Assembly (NCBI RefSeq): GCF_016056295.1
Contig: NZ_JAECZB010000105.1
Span: 159,481 to 223,480 of the forward strand
From: Atlanticothrix silvestris CENA357
GTDB lineage: Bacteria > Cyanobacteriota > Cyanobacteriia > Cyanobacteriales > Nostocaceae
Length of the DNA: 64,000 bases
Reading direction: 5' to 3'
Notes under the pieces: generated by a model
Told to the model about the DNA's origin: nothing
The model's database searches: none
What the model saw: only the letters and a program-made list of their open reading frames with translations
Part shown: piece after piece, positions 8,429 to 17,080 of the stretch
Numbering within the stretch: the stretch's first letter is position 1
How the letters are laid out: the number at the start of each line of letters is the position of its first letter
Translations under genes and position numbers: made by a program

Positions 8429-9628
8429 CTACATAAATTCCGCAATTCTTTCAACGGCAATTTCTAATAAAGGTGGCTCATGTACTAAAGCAAAGCGGAC
8501 ATATCCTTCTCCAGATTTGCCAAAGCCAGCACCAGGAGAAGCTGCAACACCGGTTTGTTTGACTAACTCTGTACAAAATTCTACAGAATTTTGATTCCAC
8601 GGTGAGGGTAACTTAGCCCAAATATACATTGTGGCCTTGGGAGTTGGAACTTGCCAACCAATGCGATGTAAAGCAGTAATAAAAGCATCACGACGTTGAC
8701 GGAAGGTAGCGACTGCATTGGCTACTCCTGTTTGGGAACCTGTCAAAGCAGCGATCGCTCCATTCAGAATTCCCCGATACTGATTAAAATCAACAGCGGC
8801 TTTGACTTGGCGTAAGGCTTGAATTAATTGGGCATTGCCGATGGCGTAGCCGATACGGAAGCCTCCCATATTGTAAGACTTGGAAAGTGTAAAAAATTCT
8901 ATCGAAACAGTTTTTTCTGGGTCGGCTTGCAAAATAGAAGGTACTAGAGATTTGGGATTGCTCAGATTTTTCCCCCAATTCCCAGTGTCTTTAAATACCA
9001 AATCTACATAGGGGAAATCGTGAACCAGGACAAGATTGTGTTGCTGACAAAAAGCGACAGCTTCTTGGAAGAAAGAGAATGGAGCGATCGCCGCAGTGGG
9101 ATTATGAGGATAGCTCAACACCATCATCCGCGACTGAGCCAAAACAGGGGCAGGAATATCAGCAAATACAGGCAAAAAACCGTTTTCTGCTGTGATTGGC
9201 ATGGGGTAAATTTGCCCACTAGCTAAGTAAACTCCCCCAGCATGGGAAGGGTAGCCTGGATCGAGCAACAAAGCAAAATCTCCAGGATTAAGCAGCGCTA
9301 GGGGTAAATGAGCAGTACCTTCTTGGGAACCAATGAGAGGTAACACCTCAGTTTCCGCATCGACTTTGATGCCAAATTTGTGTTCGTACCAGTTAGCTGC
9401 GGCTTGACGAAATGTTTGAGTACCGTGAAACAGTAAGTAGCCGTGGGTACTGCGATCATGCAAAGATTTAGCGATCACTTCAATAACGTGCGCCTGGGCT
9501 GGCAAATCAGAAGAACCTAATGATAAATCAATTAACTCTCGTCCTGCTGCCAAAGCCACTGCCTTGGCTCTGTCCATATCAGCAAATACGTTAGATTGCA
9601 GGGGTTGTAAACGCTTCGCAAATTCCAT
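8429..9628 (-). CDS. PLP-dependent class I/II aminotransferase
   Basis: Fold type I aminotransferase of about 399 residues. The PLP-binding lysine is in TLSKSYNMGGFRIGYA, the Asp/Tyr cofactor region in VLVHDFPYVDL, the Asn region in SYPHNPTAAIAP, and the C-terminal substrate Arg in EGYVRFALVHEP. Relatives are annotated as LL-diaminopimelate or aspartate aminotransferases; substrate cannot be decided from sequence alone. ATG at 9628 (MEFAKRL) is preferred over the TTG three codons upstream. A heptad-repeat spacer separates it from the thioredoxin gene on the same strand. Confidence 0.9.
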   Translation of the reverse strand: MEFAKRLQPLQSNVFADMDRAKAVALAAGRELIDLSLGSSDLPAQAHVIEVIAKSLHDRSTHGYLLFHGTQTFRQAAANWYEHKFGIKVDAETEVLPLIGSQEGTAHLPLALLNPGDFALLLDPGYPSHAGGVYLASGQIYPMPITAENGFLPVFADIPAPVLAQSRMMVLSYPHNPTAAIAPFSFFQEAVAFCQQHNLVLVHDFPYVDLVFKDTGNWGKNLSNPKSLVPSILQADPEKTVSIEFFTLSKSYNMGGFRIGYAIGNAQLIQALRQVKAAVDFNQYRGILNGAIAALTGSQTGVANAVATFRQRRDAFITALHRIGWQVPTPKATMYIWAKLPSPWNQNSVEFCTELVKQTGVAASPGAGFGKSGEGYVRFALVHEPPLLEIAVERIAEFM

Positions 9629-9631
9629 ATT

Positions 9632-9724
9632 AGTCAATGGTCAATCTTCAAAAATCAACGGTCAATGGTCAAGAGTCAAAAGTCAAAAACTCTTCACTGT
9701 TGACTCAAGACTGTTGACTAATGA
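9632..9724. repeat. Heptameric short tandem repeats (GTCAAxx/GTTGACT)
   Basis: Degenerate 7-bp units such as GTCAATG, GTCAAAA and TTGACTA run between the aminotransferase and thioredoxin genes. This is the STRR type of spacer common in heterocystous cyanobacteria. Confidence 0.75.
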
Positions 9725-10060
9725 CTAATTACTATTTAAATACGTATCTAAGAGACTGAGTAATTTATCTTTGCCAATGACTCCCTCAGTGGATACTAAA
9801 ATTTTTTCTCCTTGAATTAACCTGAGGGCTGGCACACCTTCCACCTGATACTGCTTAACAGTGACAGGATTAGGGTCTACTTCTATTTTGACAACTTTTA
9901 GGCGATCGCTGTATGTACTAGCAGCTAAGTTCATTAGTGGCGACATCAATTGACACGGCCCACACCAGGAAGCCCAAAAGTAAACTAATACAGGCTGCTC
10001 GGCTTTCAACACTTGGGTTTCAAACTCAGCATCAGTTATGGTGATTACACCTTTACTCAT
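9725..10060 (-). CDS. Thioredoxin
   Basis: Thiol-disulfide oxidoreductase of 111 residues starting at ATG 10060 (MSKGVITITDAEF). The active site is WCGPC (C33/C36 in this numbering), in the context FWASWCGPCQLMSP, and the cis-proline loop is EGVPALRLI. It diverges from the classical m-type consensus at KMIAP, which is QLMSP here, so it is probably one of the divergent cyanobacterial thioredoxins. Cytosolic, no signal peptide. Confidence 0.95.
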   Translation of the reverse strand: MSKGVITITDAEFETQVLKAEQPVLVYFWASWCGPCQLMSPLMNLAASTYSDRLKVVKIEVDPNPVTVKQYQVEGVPALRLIQGEKILVSTEGVIGKDKLLSLLDTYLNSN

Positions 10061-10126
10061 TGCAGTCTCCATTAGGTGGCATCGATCAAAGTTGGCACAC
10101 AAAATACTTTATCCCAATCTGAGAGC

Positions 10127-10183
10127 CAGTGGTCAGTGGATAATCACTAATAACTGATAACTGACAACTGACAATTGACTTCT
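10127..10183. repeat. Heptameric short tandem repeats (ACTGACA/ACTGATA)
   Basis: Tandem CAGTGGT/AACTGAC-type heptamers upstream of the thioredoxin gene, of the same family as at 9632-9724 and 47628-47706. Confidence 0.7.
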
Positions 10184-10192
10184 GATGCAAAA

Positions 10193-10215
10193 TCCCACAA
10201 CCAATAGGCGTGGGA
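10193..10215 (-). terminator. Rho-independent terminator of the vipp1-like gene
   Basis: On the minus strand a TCCCAC/GTGGGA stem with an 11-base loop is followed by TTTTGC, 28 bases after the vipp1-like stop codon. Confidence 0.65.
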
Positions 10216-10242
10216 CTAATACAAATTAGTATTCAGCAAATT

Positions 10243-11016
10243 TTACATTTGATCCAATTGCTTGCGTAGGGATTCCAACTCGCTATCTACTACTTCATTA
10301 GATTTGGGAGTTGTGGTTTGTTCTGGGGGCAGTTGGGGTTGATTGGGTGCAGTTGCAGGTGGTAGCATTTGCGCTTTTAAAGCTGCCAATTCATCATCAA
10401 CATCACTACCAGATTCCAACCGAGCAAATTGGGTTTCTAAATCTGCACCTGCCAATTCTGCTGCTGATTGGGCACGAGCTTCTTGCATTAAGACTTTTTC
10501 TTCCATCCTCTCAAAGGCAGCCATAGCGCTGCTGCTATTCATCCCACGTACCATGCCTTCGAGTTGTTCTTGGGCTTTGGCAGTCGTAATCCGAGCTTTG
10601 AGCATTTCTTTCTTAGTTTTAGCTTCAGAAATTTTGCTTTCTAGCTGAATTAAGTTGCGCTTAAGGGTTTCAACCTGACCACTTTGCTGATCTAGGCTAG
10701 TTTTGAGTGCCGTGCTGGTGTCGGTGAAAGTCTTTTTGCGCTCCAAGGCTTGCCGCGCTAGGTTTTCGTCGCCTTTTTGCAGTGCTAATTGAGCATTGCG
10801 TTGCCACTTATTAATTTCATTTTGGGCATCATTGTACTGTTTCTCTGTACGTTTTTGGGCAGCGATCGCCTGGGCAACTCCCTGGCGCAACTGTACCAAG
10901 TCTTCCTGCATTTCCAGGATGGCTTGTTCCAGCATTTTTTCCGGATCTTCAGCTTTATTTACTAGGTCGTTGAGGTTTGCGCCGACTACTCGCTTAATGC
11001 GATCAAATAATCCCAT
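10243..11016 (-). CDS. vipp1: VIPP1/IM30 (PspA family with C-terminal extension)
   Basis: ESCRT-III-like membrane-remodelling protein needed for thylakoid biogenesis and membrane protection. The 257 residues are almost wholly helical coiled coil. The N-terminal amphipathic helix is MGLFDRIKRVVGANLNDLV, followed by the family signature AEDPEKMLEQAILEMQ. A Pro-rich linker (PPATAPNQPQLPPEQ) then leads to a short terminal helix (DSELESLRKQLDQM), the extension that separates VIPP1 from PspA. A second paralogue lies 162 bases upstream on the same strand. Confidence 0.93.
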   Translation of the reverse strand: MGLFDRIKRVVGANLNDLVNKAEDPEKMLEQAILEMQEDLVQLRQGVAQAIAAQKRTEKQYNDAQNEINKWQRNAQLALQKGDENLARQALERKKTFTDTSTALKTSLDQQSGQVETLKRNLIQLESKISEAKTKKEMLKARITTAKAQEQLEGMVRGMNSSSAMAAFERMEEKVLMQEARAQSAAELAGADLETQFARLESGSDVDDELAALKAQMLPPATAPNQPQLPPEQTTTPKSNEVVDSELESLRKQLDQM

Positions 11017-11178
11017 AACTTTGTTTTTCCTTTTGGAGTTTACGCGTTTTGTTGGACAGTTCGCTTTGTTACTATTTAATAGCTTCCTATTTCAATGTAA
11101 TCTTTCCGGTTGGGTTCGGTACCTGCCGACACCAGTTAATTGTTAAGATATATCCTAGCTTTGGTAGTTCCCCAATTT

Positions 11179-11883
11179 TCAAGAGTCTTGAGCTTTGGGT
11201 AATTGTTGTTGGGGATTTTGACCTTCATTTAAAACCTGTACTTTCATCGCTGCCAGTTCATTATCAATATCACCAGCTGATTCTAGAGAATCAAATTGTT
11301 TTTGCAAGTCGTCACTGCCTAGAGTAGCGATCGCTTCTGATTGGGCTTCTATCTGGAAAACTTTCTCTTCCATGCGTTCAAAGGCACCAAGACTACTTGT
11401 GGCAGAACTTCCGTCGAGCATTTCCTGGAGTCGATAGGATGCCTCAGCCGAACGGGCGCGAGCAATATACATATCTTTTTTGGTTTTCGCTTCGGAAATT
11501 TTTAACTCTAGCGATCGCATATCTTTTTTCAGCCTTGCGACCACATCATTTTGTTCCCCTATCTGGTTAGAAAGGGCTGTGGCAGTTTCTTTGTAGGCTT
11601 GACGTTTAGTGAGAGCTTCCCGTGCTAGAGGTTCGTTGCCTTGTTGCAGTGCTAATTGAGCGCGGCGATACCATTCTTCTGCTGTTGACCCAGCTGCTGC
11701 GGCTTGGCGTTCCGTGCGTTTTTGGGTAGCGATCGCTTGGGCTACTCCCTGTCGCAATCGCACTAAATTTTCCTGCATCTCCATCACAGCTTGTTCCAAA
11801 ATCTTTTCTGGATCTTCTGCGCTGCCCATCAGGCTATTGAGGTTAGCGCGAATCACCCGCAGGATACGTTTGATTATTTCCAT
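11179..11883 (-). CDS. pspA: PspA family protein (VIPP1 paralogue)
   Basis: Second IM30/PspA protein of 234 residues, with the signature AEDPEKILEQAVMEMQENLVRL and the same coiled-coil plan as its neighbour. It lacks the terminal helix after the linker, ending in a Gln/Pro-rich tail (NPQQQLPKAQDS), so it is more PspA-like than VIPP1-like. Membrane stress protection is inferred. Tandem placement with the vipp1-like gene suggests an old duplication and possibly joint expression. Confidence 0.9.
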   Translation of the reverse strand: MEIIKRILRVIRANLNSLMGSAEDPEKILEQAVMEMQENLVRLRQGVAQAIATQKRTERQAAAAGSTAEEWYRRAQLALQQGNEPLAREALTKRQAYKETATALSNQIGEQNDVVARLKKDMRSLELKISEAKTKKDMYIARARSAEASYRLQEMLDGSSATSSLGAFERMEEKVFQIEAQSEAIATLGSDDLQKQFDSLESAGDIDNELAAMKVQVLNEGQNPQQQLPKAQDS

Positions 11884-12086
11884 GTCAGATCTCCATTCAC
11901 TTTCAAAGAAAAATTCACCTGCATGGGTAGTTTTCCCACACTAGCCAGCACATCAAGGGTTAAAAAGAAGCAGGGGAGCAGAGGAGAGAACTTGCACAAA
12001 ATATTCTCCTGTGCCCCTCTGCTTTCTAGTCAACAGGCAGGGCATTTCGTAGATGTTTTCCTCATCCTATCGTAGATTTTTACAAC

Positions 12087-13337
12087 TCATGGCTGTTGTA
12101 CCCGTGCTTTAATTCCTTTCGTCTGTAGCTGTTGCAACCTTTGTAGTGCTTCCTCTTTTGTCTTCAAGGAAGCCAGATATATGAATTTTTTACTAGGTGA
12201 TAAATAAGCATCGGGGACTACTTTTCGGGCTGCGGCTAAAGCGCGATCGCCTTGATTGTCTGTCACTATATGATAAAATCCATCTGCTGCGGGTGTGATT
12301 TCTGCATTTGCCTGGGGCAAAGTTGTAGTTGGTTCGGGTGAGGGTTTGACCGTGGGTACTATAGGCGAACCCAAAGGCGGCAAAGGTTGTTGTATCTGTG
12401 GTAGTGGTTCTACCAACAAAGGGTTAATCGGCGTTTGAGCAACAATAGGATTAGACGGTGCTGTAGGAGTTGGTTGAGATTTGGGTTGTAAGCCGACTAT
12501 ATCATTGGGGTCTTTCACCTCTGGAAACTCTTTGGCGGCTAAATTAGGATACCTGGGTATGGATGTAATCTCTGGCTGGGGCTGAGGTTGAGGATTACTA
12601 CCAACTTCCGGAGCATTTGCCACGTTAGGAGATGAGTTGCTGTTAAACAATTTGCCTAGATTCAACTGAGGCAAGCTTTTAGGATTGAAAACTACATAAC
12701 CTAAAGTAAGACTCGCTACTAACAGTAGCAGCATAGAGCCTATACCTAAAGGTGATAACAAACTATCGCTAGAATTATGAGGCTTACTGGTTCGCGGTTG
12801 TTCATCTGCCAAACTTCGCAGTAATGCTTCACTCGATTCTAAGTAGTCATCTGGCTGTTTGGTAGTGCCATTTACCTGCGTTAGATGATCTTCTTGAGGA
12901 GCCTTAATTACCGCAGGTACAATGCTGCTGCTAGAACTCAACGAGGGTAATGGAACTTGTGCTTCCTTAGATTCAGAGTTAGAAGAGACTTCTGGATTAT
13001 CTACTGCCTCAGACTTTACCGTAACTGGTGCTGGCTTCTCTTGAGGAGCCTCATCTGACACAGAAGTAGGCTGTGTATAAGTTTTAATTTCTGCTACAGA
13101 TGGCTGAGTTTTGCCTACTATCAAAGTCCTATCAATCAACTCTTGGGGTTGACTGCTGATATAATTGCCCACGCGGGCTTGATTTGGTGTCCTTGTGCCA
13201 ATTCGTGTACGTCGGTATCGGGTTAACTCTTGATCTAGCTGCACTTCTAAACTCGCCAATGCTGCTGCTAATGCTGGCTTCAACCCAGATGTTTTTGACG
13301 ATTGAGTACCGGAGTCTATCGGTGGGTTTTGACTCAT
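12087..13337 (-). CDS. Membrane-anchored Pro-rich protein with SPOR-like C-terminus
   Basis: Not a named protein. Of its 416 residues, 1-200 are polar and probably cytoplasmic, a single membrane helix lies at about 205-225 (GIGSMLLLLVASLTLGYVVF), a long Pro/Gln-rich periplasmic linker follows, and the last ~75 residues (DGFYHIVTDNQGDRAL... LASLKTKEEALQRLQQL) resemble a SPOR repeat fold. SPOR domains bind denuded glycan strands at division septa, so a cell-wall or septum role is a reasonable inference. It is separated from the PspA gene by about 200 bases. Confidence 0.7.
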   Translation of the reverse strand: MSQNPPIDSGTQSSKTSGLKPALAAALASLEVQLDQELTRYRRTRIGTRTPNQARVGNYISSQPQELIDRTLIVGKTQPSVAEIKTYTQPTSVSDEAPQEKPAPVTVKSEAVDNPEVSSNSESKEAQVPLPSLSSSSSIVPAVIKAPQEDHLTQVNGTTKQPDDYLESSEALLRSLADEQPRTSKPHNSSDSLLSPLGIGSMLLLLVASLTLGYVVFNPKSLPQLNLGKLFNSNSSPNVANAPEVGSNPQPQPQPEITSIPRYPNLAAKEFPEVKDPNDIVGLQPKSQPTPTAPSNPIVAQTPINPLLVEPLPQIQQPLPPLGSPIVPTVKPSPEPTTTLPQANAEITPAADGFYHIVTDNQGDRALAAARKVVPDAYLSPSKKFIYLASLKTKEEALQRLQQLQTKGIKARVQQP

Positions 13338-13520
13338 TGCCTGTCTGCCTGAAACGTGTACTGCTGGATTAACTTTAGATATATTTGTGCCAATGCTAGC
13401 GAAAAATAGATTTAGATAGAATGAACTACCTCTAACTGGCTGCTTCCTCTCTACTGGTTTCTACATTGTCTAATTCATTATTTTATTAGAGAAAATTTTG
13501 ATAGCAATACTAATATCACC

Positions 13521-13964
13521 TTATTTGAATTGGGTCATTTGGTGGGGATGCCGTCCAGTTTCTCTATCGGCAGCACGAATATTAAGTACTCTGGCTCGGT
13601 TGAATGCTAATACTGCGACTGTAGCGCGTCCTGTTGGTGTCAAGCCGATAACCCTGAGTGTATCTGTTGACCAAATAAAATGTTCTTGCCAAATATCAGT
13701 ACGGGGATTAAATAAAATTACTTCTGATAATGATTGTTCATCAAAGGCTTTAAGTTTATCGGATTTTTGGCGATTGCAATGAAAACACGCCAAAGCTAAA
13801 TTATCAATTGAGTTAGCACCACCTTTTGCAAGAGGAATTATATGGTCTACTGTGAAGGAAACATATTGCCATTGTTCCGATGCGTGACAATATTCGCACA
13901 GAAACTTAGCTCGTTGTCGTACTTGGTTTTGAGTAGGTTCACTAATGTAACGATTCGCAGACAA
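13521..13964 (-). CDS. HNH endonuclease family protein
   Basis: 147 residues with a compact HNH motif: CEYCHASEQ, then TVDHIIPLAKGG with the catalytic His, then NLALACFHCNRQKSDK supplying the second Cys pair and final His/Asn region. The C-terminal part (LFNPRTDIWQEHF, GLTPTGRATV) is typical of small stand-alone cyanobacterial HNH proteins. Target and physiological role are unknown. It directly follows the 92-residue gene (12-base gap), probably as a two-gene unit. Confidence 0.88.
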   Translation of the reverse strand: MSANRYISEPTQNQVRQRAKFLCEYCHASEQWQYVSFTVDHIIPLAKGGANSIDNLALACFHCNRQKSDKLKAFDEQSLSEVILFNPRTDIWQEHFIWSTDTLRVIGLTPTGRATVAVLAFNRARVLNIRAADRETGRHPHQMTQFK

Positions 13965-13976
13965 ATTTCTAATACC

Positions 13977-14255
13977 CTAGAATATGCTTTGGTTTTGAGT
14001 TAGCGATACATTTCTAATCATCCGATTCACTAAACTCAGATAATCGTCTAATTCTTCATATTCATCTAGTTCTTTTTCTTCCTCTGAAGTAAGTGCAGAT
14101 TCTTTTTGCTTAACTAATAAAGCTTCAATTCGCCCCTGTACTAAATTTGAAGCTCGAAATATTGGCACTCCTTCTACTAGCTCGATGCGGACAGCACCGT
14201 CTAATGGCAAACTGTTGGGCAAGTGTGACAATTTCATAGGTAAATTGGTTGTCAT
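13977..14255 (-). CDS. Small hypothetical protein paired with HNH nuclease
   Basis: Unrecognised acidic protein of 92 residues. A short beta segment (GAVRIELVEGVPIFRAS) is followed by a helix rich in Glu (TSEEEKELDEYEELDDYLSL). ATG at 14255 or the internal ATG at MKLSHLP are both possible. The 12-base gap to the HNH gene suggests they are co-transcribed; an antitoxin-like or immunity role is conceivable but not supported by any motif. Confidence 0.65.
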   Translation of the reverse strand: MTTNLPMKLSHLPNSLPLDGAVRIELVEGVPIFRASNLVQGRIEALLVKQKESALTSEEEKELDEYEELDDYLSLVNRMIRNVSLTQNQSIF

Positions 14256-14324
14256 AGCATCTATCTCAAAATATAAGGAAAATTATTAAAGAAGTCCTTT
14301 CCCCATGCCCCTTAATTTTTTAAC

Positions 14325-14873
14325 ATGTCGTTGAAATCAGTTAATGATATTTTAGGTGTTCTGGAGCAACAGGCTAAATGGCAAGAGCAGCCATTTAGCC
14401 TGTTGCTCGAATATTGGGCAGAAATTGTGGGAACAGTGATTGCTGCTCATACTCGGCCATTGTCAATTCAGCGTGATGTTTTGCGGGTGGCAACTTCTAG
14501 TTCTGCTTGGGCACAGAATATGACTTTCAGACGGCAGAACCTGCTGCTAAAGTTAAATGAAAAGTTACCTACACCCTTGGTAGATATTCGCTTCTCTACT
14601 GCTGAATGGCGGTCTCTACCAGAGATAGCGCCGCAACAACAACCAATTTTGCTACAAGAGCATCCAAGTTACTTGGGTCATGTTAGGAACTCCCATAGTG
14701 ATGTTACGCCTACTATCAAGAGCGCTAACACTGTTTTTGGAGACTGGGCAAAGACAATGCAAAAGCGGTCGCTAGGTTTACCTCTTTGTCCCCAATGCCA
14801 ATGTCCTACCCCACCCGGTGAACTCCAACGCTGGGATGTCTGTTCTTTCTGTGCGGCCAAGCAGTCAAAATAA
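14325..14873 (+). CDS. DUF721/DciA-like protein
   Basis: 182-residue protein whose N-terminal ~95 residues match the DUF721 (DciA) pattern: KSVNDILGVLEQQ, WAEIVGTVIAAHTRPLSI, VLRVATSSSAWAQNM and LLLKLNEKL. DciA proteins help load the replicative helicase DnaB in bacteria lacking DnaC. The C-terminus adds a four-Cys ribbon (CPQCQCPTPPGEL...CSFC), a cyanobacterial variation. A perfect 19-bp inverted repeat lies within codons 14-28. It is divergent from the gene at 14255. Confidence 0.85.
   Translation: MSLKSVNDILGVLEQQAKWQEQPFSLLLEYWAEIVGTVIAAHTRPLSIQRDVLRVATSSSAWAQNMTFRRQNLLLKLNEKLPTPLVDIRFSTAEWRSLPEIAPQQQPILLQEHPSYLGHVRNSHSDVTPTIKSANTVFGDWAKTMQKRSLGLPLCPQCQCPTPPGELQRWDVCSFCAAKQSK
14364..14408. 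repeat. Perfect 19-bp inverted repeat inside the DUF721 coding region
   Basis: Arms 14364-14382 and 14390-14408 are exact reverse complements (GAGCAACAGGCTAAATGGC) with a 7-base spacer. In mRNA it would form a strong hairpin about 40 bases after the start codon. Confidence 0.9.
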
Positions 14874-15709
14874 ACAATATCCTTAGCTGCCTGATTTTGT
14901 TACCCAAATTTGTTTTGATATTTGGAACAATCATCTGGGCTAGACAGTCAGACTCTCATGACTAAATAATTTTCAATAAAATGAATATTTTAGTAATAAA
15001 AGTAAAAATATTGTTATCAAGTTTACTATCCAGGTAAATTTCAACAGTCTTTTCTTGGAATGGCTGTAATTGGCAATTGTTAAGAAATATAGGTGGAAGG
15101 CAAAAACTGTGAGCAAAAAGTTAGAAAGTGTTTGGGCAAGGTTTTTAAAGCTCAATTTTTGCCGTATACACTTACAATTCATCCCAAAACTGCCATAGCC
15201 TTTGATCTCTAGGGCAGTTTACAAAACAGCCTACAAAATTAATTTTTATTCGCGACCTTAATTACTGGAAAAACAGTATGGCGTTTATGGAGTCCAACAG
15301 GGCCAACCTTCAACTAACTTGCAGCTTTTTGAGACAAGAGTTGCAATAGTTGAGAGATCAAAATATTTTATTTAAAATAATGCCAATTAGGCTAAATAAC
15401 TGATCACACTTAATTGTAGACAGGATGCTTGAAGTATGTCTTAAGGATGAGGTAAAAATTGAATTTGCATCTAAAGTCATACTTTTAATCTTGATCCCCA
15501 ACTAGTTTTAGCTGAAATTAGTGTGTATCCACTTTAGTGATCATTTAAAAATATAACAAGAATATAAAAACATCCTAAAGTTTATTTTTTCTTGGGGATC
15601 GCTACAACCTAGAGAAAATAACGACTTTTTGGCAATATTCCGTATTTATATCTAGAAGCAAAATATAAGAATGCAAATCAGCCCTTAACGGCACTAAAGA
15701 TGAAATAAA
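14874..15709. other. Long intergenic region, no convincing gene
   Basis: 836 bases, AT-rich. A 69-codon frame at 14973-15182 is hydrophobic but composition-driven and was not accepted. A promoter for the Cys-rich gene at 15710 must lie near the right end; no tRNA or terminator stood out. Confidence 0.5.
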
Positions 15710-16024
15710 ATGAAACCTATTAAATTCTTGACATCTGCCTGTCGATATTGTCGTCATTACAAGCCAGAGGGTCGCCGTGGTGGAGTGTGCCAACAATTGG
15801 GAGTGCCAGTTCAAGCAAGTTGGAAAGCTTGCTCTTTAGCGCTTCCTCCTTTTGCACCTTCTTGGGAAACTTTAGAAGATGCTTGGAGTTTGCCAGATGC
15901 AACACGAGTCTTAGATGTTTCTCACTCTATGGCTTCTAATGTAGACAATGTAGTTCTTACCCCTGTGGAAGAAACAGTTAACTGTTCCTTACAGGAGGCT
16001 AAGGCTGAGGCAGTACGAATTTAG
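15710..16024 (+). CDS. Conserved Cys-rich small cyanobacterial protein
   Basis: 104 residues, no named domain. The N-terminal half carries ACRYCRHYKPEGRRGGVCQQ and a further Cys in SWKACSL, giving a CxxC plus two Cys arrangement that could bind a metal or Fe-S centre. The C-terminal half is polar and low in order. I recall similar proteins as conserved hypotheticals in Nostocales. It faces menB across a strong bidirectional terminator. Confidence 0.8.
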   Translation: MKPIKFLTSACRYCRHYKPEGRRGGVCQQLGVPVQASWKACSLALPPFAPSWETLEDAWSLPDATRVLDVSHSMASNVDNVVLTPVEETVNCSLQEAKAEAVRI

Positions 16025-16112
16025 TCATCGTTTATCACTAGGCTCAATTTGTATTCTGCTTAATATTAAGATTTATCTTTAAGATTTCTAGTGCTGTTAA
16101 TTTGACATCTTC

Positions 16113-16145
16113 AGAAATCGCATCTTGTTTAAAGATGCGATTTCT
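16113..16145. terminator. Bidirectional terminator between convergent genes
   Basis: Exact 14-bp stem (arms 16113-16126 and 16132-16145) with a 5-base loop; on the plus side it is followed by GTAATTTTTAG. It lies between the Cys-rich gene end at 16024 and the menB end at 16153. Confidence 0.8.
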
Positions 16146-16152
16146 GTAATTT

Positions 16153-16986
16153 TTAGGGTAGCCAGGGGAAAGTGCGAAAATTCGGTGGACGTTTTTCTAG
16201 AAAAGCTTGTTTTCCCTCAGACCCCTCTTCTGTCATGTAATACAGTAGAGTGGCGTTCCCAGCAAGTTCTTGTAAACCGGCTTGTCCATCACAATCAGCG
16301 TTGAATGCTGCTTTGAGACACCGAATTGCGATCGGACTTTTTTCTAAAATCTCCTGCGCCCATTGAATGCCTTCGGTTTCTAATTGTTCTACTGGGACAA
16401 CATAATTAACTAAACCCATGTCTTGGGCTTGTTGTGCATTATATTGGCGGCAGAGAAACCAAATCTCTCGTGCTTTTTTTTGCCCAACAATGCGGGCTAG
16501 ATAGCTAGCACCAAAACCCCCATCGAAACTGCCAACTTTGGGGCCAGTCTGCCCAAAAATCGCATTATCGGCAGCAATGGTTAGGTCACAAATTAAGTGT
16601 AGGACGTGTCCACCACCGATCGCATAGCCTGCTACTAGAGCAATTACTACTTTGGGCATAGAACGAATCAGACGCTGCAAGTCCAGGACGTTCAAGCGGG
16701 GAATACCAGCATCATCCACGTAACCAGCTTGTCCCCGTACACTTTGATCGCCACCAGCACAAAAAGCATATTTGCCATCTGTGTGTGGCCCAGCACCTGT
16801 AAAGAGTACTACTCCAATATTTGTGTCTTCACGAGCATCACAAAAAGCATCATATAGTTCAAAAACAGTTTTAGGGCGGAAGGCATTACGTTTATGGGGG
16901 CGGTTGATGGTGATTTTAGCGATGCCATCAGTTTTGTGATAAAGAATGTCTTCGTAAGTTTTAACAGTTTGCCAGTTGACTTGCAT
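16153..16986 (-). CDS. menB: 1,4-dihydroxy-2-naphthoyl-CoA synthase (MenB)
   Basis: Crotonase-fold enzyme that closes the second ring of naphthoquinone, making DHNA-CoA from o-succinylbenzoyl-CoA for phylloquinone synthesis. The 277 residues are family-typical. Motifs are [32 protein letters not shown], the oxyanion-hole region [19 protein letters not shown], and [19 protein letters not shown] with the catalytic Asp/Tyr region. Product feeds the photosystem I A1 quinone. Start ATG 16986. Confidence 0.97.
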   Translation of the reverse strand: MQVNWQTVKTYEDILYHKTDGIAKITINRPHKRNAFRPKTVFELYDAFCDAREDTNIGVVLFTGAGPHTDGKYAFCAGGDQSVRGQAGYVDDAGIPRLNVLDLQRLIRSMPKVVIALVAGYAIGGGHVLHLICDLTIAADNAIFGQTGPKVGSFDGGFGASYLARIVGQKKAREIWFLCRQYNAQQAQDMGLVNYVVPVEQLETEGIQWAQEILEKSPIAIRCLKAAFNADCDGQAGLQELAGNATLLYYMTEEGSEGKQAFLEKRPPNFRTFPWLP

Positions 16987-17080
16987 GAGAATAACTGCGC
17001 TGTTGTGCTTGAGAATTTTATCGCGGACGCAGGGACAAGCGATCGCTGAGTTAAGCTAATTTGGTAAATATGGTTACACA

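Noticed and set aside
14973..15182. 69-codon hydrophobic frame
   Set aside because: AT-driven composition, no ribosome site, and no recognisable family.
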